From the NCBI GenBank assembly GCA_964389545.1, contig CAYMDN010000020.1, forward strand, positions 1-23,207: a DNA stretch of 23,207 nt, given 5' to 3'. Positions within the stretch are counted from its first letter, which is position 1, and the number at the start of each line of letters is the position of its first letter. The position numbers and the translations under genes were made by a program. Origin of the DNA: UMGS1781 sp964389545 (GTDB taxonomy: Bacteria; Bacillota; Clostridia; TANB77; CAG-508). Below, piece by piece: positions 16,115 through 22,760 of this stretch. The notes below the pieces were generated by a model. The model was not told the DNA's origin, made no database searches, and saw nothing but the letters and a program-made list of their open reading frames with translations.

Positions 16115-16756
16115 ATGATGAATATATTAAAACCACAGAAAATATTGTTTGAAGATTTAATGCTAGTAGAAAACTTAGAAATAATAAATAATCAAGATAG
16201 ATTAGAAAATGTAAAAGTTGAAAAAATTAAGGCAGAAGATATTGAACTTAACGATATAACAATAGAAAAAGCAATAATACAGAATATAGAAATAATTGAA
16301 AGTAATTTAGATAAAAACAATTTTATCGATGTAGAATTTAAAAACTGTAACTTTTCAAATACATCATTTGAAAATTGTGGATTTATAAGATGTGAATTCA
16401 TCAATTGTAAAATGACAGGATGCAAATTTATAGATAGCAGATTATATAATGTAAGTTTTAATGAAACAAATTTAAATTATTCAAATTTATCTATGGCAAG
16501 TATAGAAAATACCATATTTGAAAATATAGGAATGAGAAACAGCAATTTTCAGGAAAATAAACTAAAGAATATTATATTTAAGCAAGCAGATTTAACTCAA
16601 GCTCAGATATTTAAAACAAGTCTAAAAGGACTAGATTTTTCAGACAGCATAATTGATGGAATTGCAGTGTCATTAGAAGATATAAAAGGAGCGATAATAA
16701 ATCAATTTCAAGCAACAGATTTGTTATATCTAATAGGAGTAAAAGTAAAATATTGA
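16115..16756 (+). CDS. Pentapeptide-repeat protein (Qnr-like length)
   Basis: The product has 213 aa, with a run of A(N/D)LxX-type pentapeptides from about residue 55 to 180 (NFIDVEFKNCNFSNTSFENCGFIRCEFINC, TNLNYSNLSMAS, NSNFQENKLKNIIFKQADLTQ). These build a right-handed quadrilateral beta helix. The C-terminal end, SLKGLDFSDSIIDGIAVSLEDIKGAIINQFQATDLLYLIGV, is a capping segment also seen in Qnr-like and other soluble Firmicute members. The length is close to Qnr (about 218 aa), but nothing proves gyrase binding, and many such proteins have no known role. AGGGAG at 16105-16110 favours the second ATG (16118) slightly over the first. It is cytoplasmic with no signal peptide. It ends 64 bases before the ABC genes, with no terminator between, so partial co-transcription is possible. 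Confidence 0.88.
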   Translation: MMNILKPQKILFEDLMLVENLEIINNQDRLENVKVEKIKAEDIELNDITIEKAIIQNIEIIESNLDKNNFIDVEFKNCNFSNTSFENCGFIRCEFINCKMTGCKFIDSRLYNVSFNETNLNYSNLSMASIENTIFENIGMRNSNFQENKLKNIIFKQADLTQAQIFKTSLKGLDFSDSIIDGIAVSLEDIKGAIINQFQATDLLYLIGVKVKY

Positions 16757-16820
16757 TAGCACTAAAAATTTAATAAATAATAAGCTATTATAAAAACAGT
16801 AAACAAGGAGGAGAGAGATT

Positions 16821-18563
16821 TTGGTAAAAAAACTTGTAAAATCAGTAAGAGAATATAAAAAATCAGCGATATTAACGCCAATATTTGTAACAATAGAAGT
16901 TATATTAGAAGTAATAATACCATTACTTATGGCCCATTTAATAGATGAAGGTGTTTATAATGGTAATATGAACTTAGTAATGAAAATAGGAATAATACTA
17001 GTACTTTGTGCATTTTTCTCATTGCTTTTTGGAGCATTATCAGGAATGTGTGCAGCAAAAGCATCAGCAGGATTTGCTAAAAATTTAAGAAAAGATTTAT
17101 ATTTTAAAGTACAAGATTTTTCATTCTATAATATAGACAAATTTTCAACAAGTAGTTTAGTAACAAGGCTAACAACTGATGTAACGAATGTACAAAACGC
17201 ATTTCAAATGATAATTAGAATAGCAGTAAGAGCACCAATAATGCTTTTAATAGCGCTAGTTTTTGCAATTTCAATAAATGCAAAACTAGCAATGGTGTTT
17301 TTATTGGTAATACCAATTCTCGGAGTAGGATTATTTACAATAATAATGCATGTACATCCTATAATGGAAAAAATATTTAAAACATATGATGTATTAAATA
17401 ATGTTGTTGAAGAGAATACATCAGGAATTAGAGTTGTAAAATCATTTGTTCTTGAGGATAGAGAAAAGGAAAAATTTAATAGAGTATCAGATAGCATTTA
17501 TAAAGACTTTAGTAGAGCCGAAAAAATATTAGCATTGAATAATCCTTTAATGCAATTTTCAATGCGTATATGTATTATTTTAATATCATGGTTTGGAGCT
17601 AAAATAATTGTAAATTCAGGAATGACAGAATTAACAACAGGAGAACTTATGACATTCTTTACATACACAGTTCAGATATTAACAAGCCTAATGATTTTGT
17701 CAATGGTATTTGTAATGATAATAATATCAAGAGCATCTGCTGAGAGAATAGTAGAAGTTTTGGAAGAAGTGCCAGATATAAAGAATCCTAGAAATCCAAT
17801 TAAAAAAGTGAAAGATGGTTCCATAGAATTCAAAAATGTTGGATTTAGTTACGTGAAAGATAAAAATAAACTATGCTTAAAAAATATAGACTTAAAAATT
17901 GAATCTGGAGAAACTATTGGAATAATTGGTGGAACTGGAAGTGGAAAGTCTAGTTTAGTAAATCTAATTTCAAGATTATATGATGTAACAACAGGAACAC
18001 TTTTAGTTGGAGGAAAAGACGTAAAAGAATATGATTTAGAAACATTAAGAAATGAAGTAGCAGTTGTATTACAAAAGAATGTTTTGTTTTCGGGAACAAT
18101 TAATGAAAATATACGTTGGGGAAATGAAAATGCAACAGAAGAAGAAATTAAAAGAGTATGTAAGTTAGCACAAGCAGACGAATTTGTTATGCAATTTCCA
18201 GAAAAATATAATACTTATATTGAAGAAGGCGGAAATAATGTATCTGGAGGACAAAAACAAAGATTATGTATTGCAAGAGCATTATTAAAACATCCCCAAA
18301 TATTAATATTAGATGATTCAACAAGTGCGGTAGATACACGAACAGATAGTTTAATTAGAAAGGCATTTAAAGAAGAAATTCCAGAAACAACAAAGATAAT
18401 AATAGCTCAAAGAATCTCATCTGTTGAAGATTGTGATAGGATAATAGTAATGGATAATGGAATAATAGATGGAATAGGGACACATGAGGAATTATTAGAA
18501 AACAACAGCATTTATCAAGAAGTATATGAATCTCAAGTGAAAGGAGTAAGTGATGAAGAATAA
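16821..18563 (+). CDS. ABC exporter half-transporter with degenerate ATPase site
   Basis: The product has 580 aa, a fused transmembrane domain (six helices, about 1-310) and nucleotide-binding domain (about 330-575). Motifs are Walker A GGTGSGKS (370-377), Q-loop in VVLQKNVLFSG, signature VSGGQ (474-478) and Walker B ending ILDD (D498). The catalytic Glu position is Asp499 and the switch His is Gln530 (IAQRISS), the combination known from the non-catalytic subunit of heterodimeric exporters such as TM287 of Thermotoga. It starts at a TTG with a perfect AAGGAGG 9 bases upstream; no in-frame ATG is better. It overlaps the next ABC gene by 11 bases. A weak promoter (TTGATA 16753, AATAAT 16776, 17 apart) overlaps the previous stop codon. 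Substrate is unknown; multidrug, lipid or peptide export are all possible. Confidence 0.93.
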   Translation: MVKKLVKSVREYKKSAILTPIFVTIEVILEVIIPLLMAHLIDEGVYNGNMNLVMKIGIILVLCAFFSLLFGALSGMCAAKASAGFAKNLRKDLYFKVQDFSFYNIDKFSTSSLVTRLTTDVTNVQNAFQMIIRIAVRAPIMLLIALVFAISINAKLAMVFLLVIPILGVGLFTIIMHVHPIMEKIFKTYDVLNNVVEENTSGIRVVKSFVLEDREKEKFNRVSDSIYKDFSRAEKILALNNPLMQFSMRICIILISWFGAKIIVNSGMTELTTGELMTFFTYTVQILTSLMILSMVFVMIIISRASAERIVEVLEEVPDIKNPRNPIKKVKDGSIEFKNVGFSYVKDKNKLCLKNIDLKIESGETIGIIGGTGSGKSSLVNLISRLYDVTTGTLLVGGKDVKEYDLETLRNEVAVVLQKNVLFSGTINENIRWGNENATEEEIKRVCKLAQADEFVMQFPEKYNTYIEEGGNNVSGGQKQRLCIARALLKHPQILILDDSTSAVDTRTDSLIRKAFKEEIPETTKIIIAQRISSVEDCDRIIVMDNGIIDGIGTHEELLENNSIYQEVYESQVKGVSDEE

Positions 18564-20421
18564 ACCACAAATAAAAAAAGGTACAGTAAAAAGACTATTA
18601 GGGTATATAAAAAGAAAATATACGAAAAAATTTATCATAGTATTACTTTGTATCATAATAAGCAGTGTTGCAAGTGTTGTTGGTTCATTATTTGTTCAAA
18701 TATTAATTGATGATTATATTACTCCTTTACTAGGTATGGAAACTCCAGTATTTACGGGTTTACTAAAAGCTATAGGAATCATGGTAACAATATTTGCAAT
18801 TGGTATAACATGTACATATTTATATAACCGAATAATGGCAGTAATTTCACAAGGCGTATTGAAAGATATAAGAGACGAGATGTTTGAGAAGATGGAAACA
18901 CTACCAATAAAATTTTTTGATACACATACACATGGAGACATAATGAGTCATTACACAAATGATACAGATGCTTTAAGACAGATGATATCACAAGGATTAC
19001 CAGAATTAGTAGCATCAATAGTAATGATAATAGCAATATTCTTTTCAATGCTTTATTTAAGTCCAATATTAACAGGATTTGTCATAGTATTTACATTATT
19101 TACAGTGTGTATAACAAAAACAATAGCAGGAAAAAGTGCAAAATATTTTATAGGACAACAGAAATCTTTAGGAATTGTAAATGGGTATGTAGAAGAAATG
19201 CTTAATGGACAGAAGGTTATAAAAGTATTTACACATGAGAAAAAATCAAAAGAAGAATTTGAAAAATTAAATGATAAACTAAATGAAGATATGTATTCAG
19301 CAAACAAATTTGTAAATATATTAATGCCAATATCGAATAATCTTGGAAATCTACAATATGTACTAGTTGCAATGATAGGAACAATTATGGCACTAAAAGG
19401 ACATGCAGGAATTACAATAGGTATAATAGTTTCATTTTTACAATTAAGTAAGCATTTTTCACAACCAATAAGTCAGATTATGAACCAATTTAATGGAATA
19501 ATAGTAGCAATAGCTGGCGCAAGCAGAATTTTTGAGATGATGGATGAAGAACCAGAGAAAGATAATGGATATGTAACACTAGTAAATGTTAAAAGAGAAA
19601 ATGATAAACTAATTGAAACAGAAGAAAGAACAGGAATTTGGGCGTGGAAATATCCACATCATGATGGAAATTTAGAGTATGTTGAATTAAAAGGAAAAAT
19701 AGAATTAACAGATGTAGACTTTGGATATGAAGAAGGAAAAATTGTTTTACACAATATTAGTTTATATGCAAAACCAGGACAGAAGATAGCATTTGTAGGA
19801 GCAACAGGTGCAGGAAAAACTACAATAACAAATTTACTTAATAGATTTTATGAGATAGAAGATGGAAAAATTAAATATGATGGAATAAATATAAACAAAA
19901 TAAAGAAAGCAGATTTAAGGAAATCGCTAGGAATGGTATTGCAGGATACAAACTTATTTACAGGAACAATAAAAGAAAATATCAAATATGGAAATGAAAA
20001 TGCAACAGATGAACAAGTTGTTGAAGCAGCAAAACTTGCTAATGCACATAGATTTATTGAAAGACTACCAAATGGATATGATACTATGCTTACAGGTAAT
20101 GGCTCACAACTATCACAAGGACAACGACAACTAATATCAATAGCAAGAGCTGCAATAAATGATCCACCAGTAATGATATTAGATGAAGCAACATCAAGTA
20201 TAGATACAAGAACAGAAAAAATAATTCAAAACAGTATGGATAAACTAATGGAAGGAAGAACAGTATTTGTAATAGCACACAGATTATCAACAGTAAGAAA
20301 TTCAAAAGCAATAATGGTATTAGATCATGGAAATATAATAGAAAGAGGAAACCATGAGGAACTAATCGAGTTAAGAGGAAATTATTATCAATTATATACA
20401 GGAGCATTTGAGCTCGAATAG
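18553..20421 (+). CDS. ABC exporter half-transporter, catalytic partner
   Basis: The product has 622 aa: a six-helix transmembrane domain (about 1-330), then an intervening stretch with TGIWAWKYPHHDG typical of Firmicute heterodimeric exporters, then the nucleotide-binding domain. Walker A is GATGAGKT (416-423), the Walker B Asp544 is followed by the catalytic Glu545, and the switch His576 is present, so this subunit is catalytically complete. Its own signature is LSQGQ (520-524) in place of LSGGQ; in a heterodimer this would face the degenerate site of the partner. ATG 18553 is chosen: AAGGAG at 18541-18546 is 6 bases away, whereas the GTG at 18550 is too close. The ribosome binding site lies inside the end of the previous gene, so the two are translationally coupled. 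Confidence 0.94.
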   Translation: MKNKPQIKKGTVKRLLGYIKRKYTKKFIIVLLCIIISSVASVVGSLFVQILIDDYITPLLGMETPVFTGLLKAIGIMVTIFAIGITCTYLYNRIMAVISQGVLKDIRDEMFEKMETLPIKFFDTHTHGDIMSHYTNDTDALRQMISQGLPELVASIVMIIAIFFSMLYLSPILTGFVIVFTLFTVCITKTIAGKSAKYFIGQQKSLGIVNGYVEEMLNGQKVIKVFTHEKKSKEEFEKLNDKLNEDMYSANKFVNILMPISNNLGNLQYVLVAMIGTIMALKGHAGITIGIIVSFLQLSKHFSQPISQIMNQFNGIIVAIAGASRIFEMMDEEPEKDNGYVTLVNVKRENDKLIETEERTGIWAWKYPHHDGNLEYVELKGKIELTDVDFGYEEGKIVLHNISLYAKPGQKIAFVGATGAGKTTITNLLNRFYEIEDGKIKYDGININKIKKADLRKSLGMVLQDTNLFTGTIKENIKYGNENATDEQVVEAAKLANAHRFIERLPNGYDTMLTGNGSQLSQGQRQLISIARAAINDPPVMILDEATSSIDTRTEKIIQNSMDKLMEGRTVFVIAHRLSTVRNSKAIMVLDHGNIIERGNHEELIELRGNYYQLYTGAFELE

Positions 20422-20437
20422 AAGGAGGAATTTAAAC

Positions 20438-20494
20438 ATGCAAATGTTAGTTGTAATTTTTGCAGTACTAATAGGAATTATATTAATAGGATAA
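20438..20494 (+). CDS. 18-residue hydrophobic membrane peptide in the ABC operon
   Basis: The frame encodes MQMLVVIFAVLIGIILIG and stops at TAA 20492-20494. All but Gln2 and the glycines are strongly hydrophobic, so it would span the membrane once. AAGGAGG at 20422-20428 lies 9 bases before the ATG, one of the best ribosome binding sites in the window, and no other open frame starts there; the next gene begins 32 bases after this stop with its own GAGAGGTG. Spacing and site make real translation likely. By position it may assemble with the ABC exporter or the VTT protein, as small single-helix proteins do for other transporters, but that is inference. It is too short for standard gene callers. 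Confidence 0.65.
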   Translation: MQMLVVIFAVLIGIILIG

Positions 20495-20526
20495 ATTAAG
20501 CTAAAGAAAAATGAGAGGTGAAAATT

Positions 20527-21150
20527 ATGGAGTTACTAAATAATATAGATCAAGCACTAACTACATTTTTAGAAAATGCAGGAATATGGGCACCACTATT
20601 TAGTTCTATTTTAGTAGTACTAGAAGGAACATTTGCATTTTTACCATTATTTGTTTTCATAACAGTTAATATATTAACAATGGGAACTATATTAGGCGCT
20701 TCAGTATCATGGATATGTACAACAATTGGAAGTTTTATAGCATTTTGGTTATGTAGAAAAGGATTAAGCCCATTATTCAAAAGATTTATAAAAAATAAAA
20801 ATGGTTTAAGCAAATTTATGAATATGATAAGTAAAATGAAATTTTCCAAATTAGTATTAATAATATCAATTCCACTTACACCTTCATTTTTCGTAAATTT
20901 AGCAGCAGGTTTATCAGATATAGCACCAAAGAAATATTTTTATGCATTACTAATAGCAAAAACATGTATTATATTATTCTGGGGAGTAGTAGGAACAAGC
21001 CTAGTAGAATGTTTAACAAATCCAATAGCACTTATAAAAGTAGTATTAATGGTATTTGCATGTAACTTATTTAGTAAAATCATAAATAAACTATTTAAAA
21101 TAGACAATATGTTTGATGACAAAGCAACTGAAGAAGTAATAGAAAAATAA
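20527..21150 (+). CDS. VTT/DedA-like (SNARE-associated family) membrane protein
   Basis: The product has 207 aa with four to five hydrophobic segments. It shows the VTT-domain pattern: an N-terminal re-entrant region with proline (LVVLEGTFAFLPLFVFITVNI) and a second one (IISIPLTPSFFVNLAAGLSDIAPKKYFYALLIAK), as in TVP38/TMEM64 and DedA proteins. Bacterial members are implicated in undecaprenyl-phosphate or phospholipid scrambling and recycling, and in membrane homeostasis. The usual Arg before the second loop is not obvious here, so this is a divergent member. ATG 20527 is chosen because GAGAGGTG (20513-20520) is its ribosome binding site; the GTG inside that site would be too early. It is the last gene of the ABC operon and is followed by a terminator. 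Confidence 0.82.
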   Translation: MELLNNIDQALTTFLENAGIWAPLFSSILVVLEGTFAFLPLFVFITVNILTMGTILGASVSWICTTIGSFIAFWLCRKGLSPLFKRFIKNKNGLSKFMNMISKMKFSKLVLIISIPLTPSFFVNLAAGLSDIAPKKYFYALLIAKTCIILFWGVVGTSLVECLTNPIALIKVVLMVFACNLFSKIINKLFKIDNMFDDKATEEVIEK

Positions 21151-21159
21151 TTAATTATC

Positions 21160-21189
21160 AAAGAGTAGTTGAAAAACTACTCTTTTTTT
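21160..21189 (+). terminator. Terminator of the ABC/VTT operon
   Basis: AAAGAGTAGTT (21160-21170) and AACTACTCTTT (21175-21185) form a perfect 11-bp stem with a GAAA tetraloop, followed by T to 21189. Confidence 0.93.
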
Positions 21190-21197
21190 GGTATATA
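21169..21197 (+). promoter_or_regulatory. Possible promoter of the cyclophilin gene, inside the terminator
   Basis: TTGAAA (21169-21174) and TATATA (21192-21197) are 17 bases apart. The -35 box would be made from the loop of the preceding terminator and the spacer from its descending arm and T-run. The -10 matches the consensus at only four of six positions, so this is tentative. Confidence 0.35.
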
Positions 21198-21227
21198 TAT
21201 TAGAGAAAAAATACGAAAGGAGAAAAT

Positions 21228-21965
21228 ATGAACAAGAAAGTAATTATAGGACTTATAGTAGTTATAGTAATTGCCTTTATTGCAGTTGGAGTATATATGG
21301 TAATACAGAACTCAGAAGAAGATAGCAATGAGAATAATAAAAAATCTTCAGCAATGAAAGATAAAGAAGATGTAAAAACAACAAGCAAAGACAAAAATAC
21401 GGTTGATGAAAATGAAACAGAAGAAAATGAAGAAAATAATAATGAGGAGGAAAAAGATATGTATAGTACAGGAAAACATCATGCAAAAATAGAAGTAGAA
21501 TATTATGGAACAATAGAAGTTGAATTAGATGCAGACGTAGCACCAATAACAGTTGCAAACTTTGCAAAATTAGTGAATGAAGGATTTTATGATGGATTAA
21601 CATTCCACAGAATTATGGATGGATTTATGATTCAAGGTGGAGATCCTTTAGGAAATGGAACAGGTGGAAGTGATGAAAAAATCAAAGGAGAATTTTCATC
21701 AAATGGAGTAAAAAATGATATATCACATGTAAGAGGAACAATCTCAATGGCAAGATCAAAGATGCCAAATAGCGCAAGTTCACAATTCTTCATAGTACAT
21801 GAAGATAGCACATTTTTAGATGGAGACTATGCAGGATTTGGAAAAGTAACAAAAGGTATGGAAATAGTAGATGAAATAGCAGAAGAGACACAAGTAGAAG
21901 ATTCAAATGGGACCGTACTTTCAGAAAACCAGCCAACAATAGAGAAGATAACAATGATAGACTAA
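21228..21965 (+). CDS. Membrane-anchored cyclophilin-type peptidyl-prolyl isomerase
   Basis: The product has 245 aa. Residues 5-26 form an uncleaved-looking membrane anchor without a lipobox Cys; residues about 28-77 are an acidic Glu/Lys/Asn linker; residues 84-245 are a cyclophilin domain. Active-site residues seen are R128 in FHRIMDGFMIQGGD, Q136, Q186 in SSQFFI, and FLDGDYAGFGKV; the Trp that binds cyclosporin in human CypA is absent, as in many bacterial enzymes. It would catalyse proline isomerisation of exported proteins on the outer face of the membrane. GAAAGGAG lies 6 bases before the ATG. An internal in-frame ATG (21459) with its own GAGGAGG site could give a soluble 168-aa form starting exactly at the domain boundary. 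It is monocistronic, with a terminator following. Confidence 0.92.
   Translation: MNKKVIIGLIVVIVIAFIAVGVYMVIQNSEEDSNENNKKSSAMKDKEDVKTTSKDKNTVDENETEENEENNNEEEKDMYSTGKHHAKIEVEYYGTIEVELDADVAPITVANFAKLVNEGFYDGLTFHRIMDGFMIQGGDPLGNGTGGSDEKIKGEFSSNGVKNDISHVRGTISMARSKMPNSASSQFFIVHEDSTFLDGDYAGFGKVTKGMEIVDEIAEETQVEDSNGTVLSENQPTIEKITMID
21459..21965 (+). CDS. Possible soluble cyclophilin isoform from an internal start
   Basis: Met78 of the cyclophilin gene is preceded at 8 bases by GAGGAGG (21444-21450), a near-perfect ribosome binding site written into Glu codons of the linker. Initiation here would give a 168-aa protein that is almost purely the catalytic domain, without membrane anchor. The frame and stop are the same as the long form. 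Whether the ribosome uses it cannot be seen from sequence. Confidence 0.4.
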   Translation: MYSTGKHHAKIEVEYYGTIEVELDADVAPITVANFAKLVNEGFYDGLTFHRIMDGFMIQGGDPLGNGTGGSDEKIKGEFSSNGVKNDISHVRGTISMARSKMPNSASSQFFIVHEDSTFLDGDYAGFGKVTKGMEIVDEIAEETQVEDSNGTVLSENQPTIEKITMID

Positions 21966-21978
21966 TTAAATAATAAGA

Positions 21979-22013
21979 AATAAACTAGCAAAAAATATGC
22001 TAGTTTATTTTTT
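21979..22013 (+). terminator. Terminator of the cyclophilin gene
   Basis: AATAAACTAGCA (21979-21990) and TGCTAGTTTATT (21998-22009) form a perfect 12-bp stem with a 7-base loop, then T to about 22013. Confidence 0.93.
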
Positions 22014-22065
22014 ACTCAAATTTCAATAGATTGGAACAAAACCCGAAAAAAATTTCAAAAAATAG

Positions 22066-22095
22066 TTGACAAATGAATAGCTATTCAACTATAAT
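22066..22095 (+). promoter_or_regulatory. Promoter of the metal-efflux operon
   Basis: A consensus TTGACA (22066-22071) and a consensus TATAAT (22090-22095) are 18 bases apart. The predicted start of transcription is near 22102. The spacer contains operator O1, and operator O2 lies just after the start. Confidence 0.88.
22074..22087. promoter_or_regulatory. Operator O1, perfect palindrome between -35 and -10
   Basis: TGAATAGCTATTCA is a perfect 14-base palindrome that fills most of the promoter spacer. TGAA...TTCA half-sites are the usual recognition pattern of ArsR/SmtB repressors, and the repressor gene follows directly. Binding here would block RNA polymerase. Confidence 0.75.
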
Positions 22096-22106
22096 AAATA
22101 CAAGAA

Positions 22107-22126
22107 AGTTGAATAATCGTTCAACT
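22107..22126. promoter_or_regulatory. Operator O2, imperfect inverted repeat near the transcript start
   Basis: AGTTGAA (22107-22113) and TTCAACT (22120-22126) are perfect arms around TAATCG. The right half-site and its flank (TTCAACTATA) are identical to the ten bases at 22084-22093 next to O1, which suggests that the same protein binds both. Confidence 0.65.
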
Positions 22127-22152
22127 ATATACATAACAAAGGAGTGAGTAAA

Positions 22153-22515
22153 TTGTCTAAAAATGAATTTGTATGTGATTGTAACGTAATTCATCAAGAA
22201 ATTGTTGATGATACATTAAAGAAAATGAAAGATGAAAATGTATTTAATAAAATGGCCGAATTTTTCAAGATTTTAGGAGATACAACAAGAGTAAAAATTT
22301 TATTTGCATTAGATAAAAATGAAATGTGTGTATGTGATATTGCAAATGTTCTAAGTATGACCAAATCATCAATTTCACATCAACTAAGTACTCTTAGAAG
22401 AAGCGGAATAGTAAAATGCACTAAAAGAGGTAAAGAAGTATATTATATGCTAGATGATGAGCACGTTCAACAAGTTTTTGAAGTTGCAAGTGAACATATA
22501 GAACATAAAATATAA
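22153..22515 (+). CDS. ArsR/SmtB-family metal-sensing repressor (CadC-like)
   Basis: The product has 120 aa, a winged helix-turn-helix dimer (EFFKILGDTTRVKILFAL, then MTKSSISHQLSTLRRSGIVKCTKRGKEVYYML). The CadC-type alpha3N site is present: C8 and C10 near the N-terminus and C59/C61 in MCVCD, which in S. aureus CadC bind Cd, Pb or Bi. The alpha5 zinc site is also complete in CzrA style: D102, H104, H115 and H118. It should repress its own operon and let go on metal binding. TTG 22153 is taken as the start: AAAGGAG (22138-22144) is 8 bases away, while the GTG at 22144 is inside that site. It is followed by the HMA gene after 12 bases. Confidence 0.92.
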   Translation: MSKNEFVCDCNVIHQEIVDDTLKKMKDENVFNKMAEFFKILGDTTRVKILFALDKNEMCVCDIANVLSMTKSSISHQLSTLRRSGIVKCTKRGKEVYYMLDDEHVQQVFEVASEHIEHKI

Positions 22516-22527
22516 GGAGGAATATAT

Positions 22528-22749
22528 ATGAAAATTAAATTTAAAATAAAAGGATTAGATTGTGCAAATTGTGCTGCAGAATTAGAAAGAGCTATTAACA
22601 AAATAGATGGAGTAGATAATGCAGTTATTAGTTTTATGACTCAAAGAATGGAATTTGAATGTAATGAAGCTAGTAAAGATGAGATAATGGTAAAGGTTAA
22701 AAAGGTAATAAAAAAAGAAGAACCAGATGTAACAATAGAAGAAATTTAG
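22528..22749 (+). CDS. Free heavy-metal-associated (HMA) domain protein
   Basis: The product is a 73-aa single-domain protein with the ferredoxin-like HMA fold and metal motif GLDCANCAAELE (Cys13 and Cys16). KIKFKIKGLDCANCAAELERAINKIDGVDNAVISFMTQRMEFEC follows the strand-helix-strand pattern; the DC rather than MTC start of the motif is usual in Zn/Cd-type ATPase HMA domains, while copper chaperones tend to have MxC. It likely passes Zn or Cd to the adjacent P1B-ATPase, standing in for the N-terminal HMA domain which that ATPase lacks. A strong AAGGAGG precedes the ATG. The next gene's ribosome binding site overlaps its stop codon. Confidence 0.9.
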   Translation: MKIKFKIKGLDCANCAAELERAINKIDGVDNAVISFMTQRMEFECNEASKDEIMVKVKKVIKKEEPDVTIEEI

Positions 22750-22760
22750 GAGGATACATC

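Noticed and set aside
20511..20543. Ten-codon frame starting ATG AGA GGT before the VTT gene
   Set aside because: It has only a weak upstream site and overlaps the ribosome binding site and start of the VTT gene in another frame; most likely chance.
22144..22152. GTG start for the ArsR-type repressor
   Set aside because: The GTG is part of the AAAGGAGTG ribosome binding site; TTG 22153 is correctly spaced. The same reasoning rejects GTG 16009 (ZIP), GTG 18550 (second ABC) and GTG 20518 (VTT).
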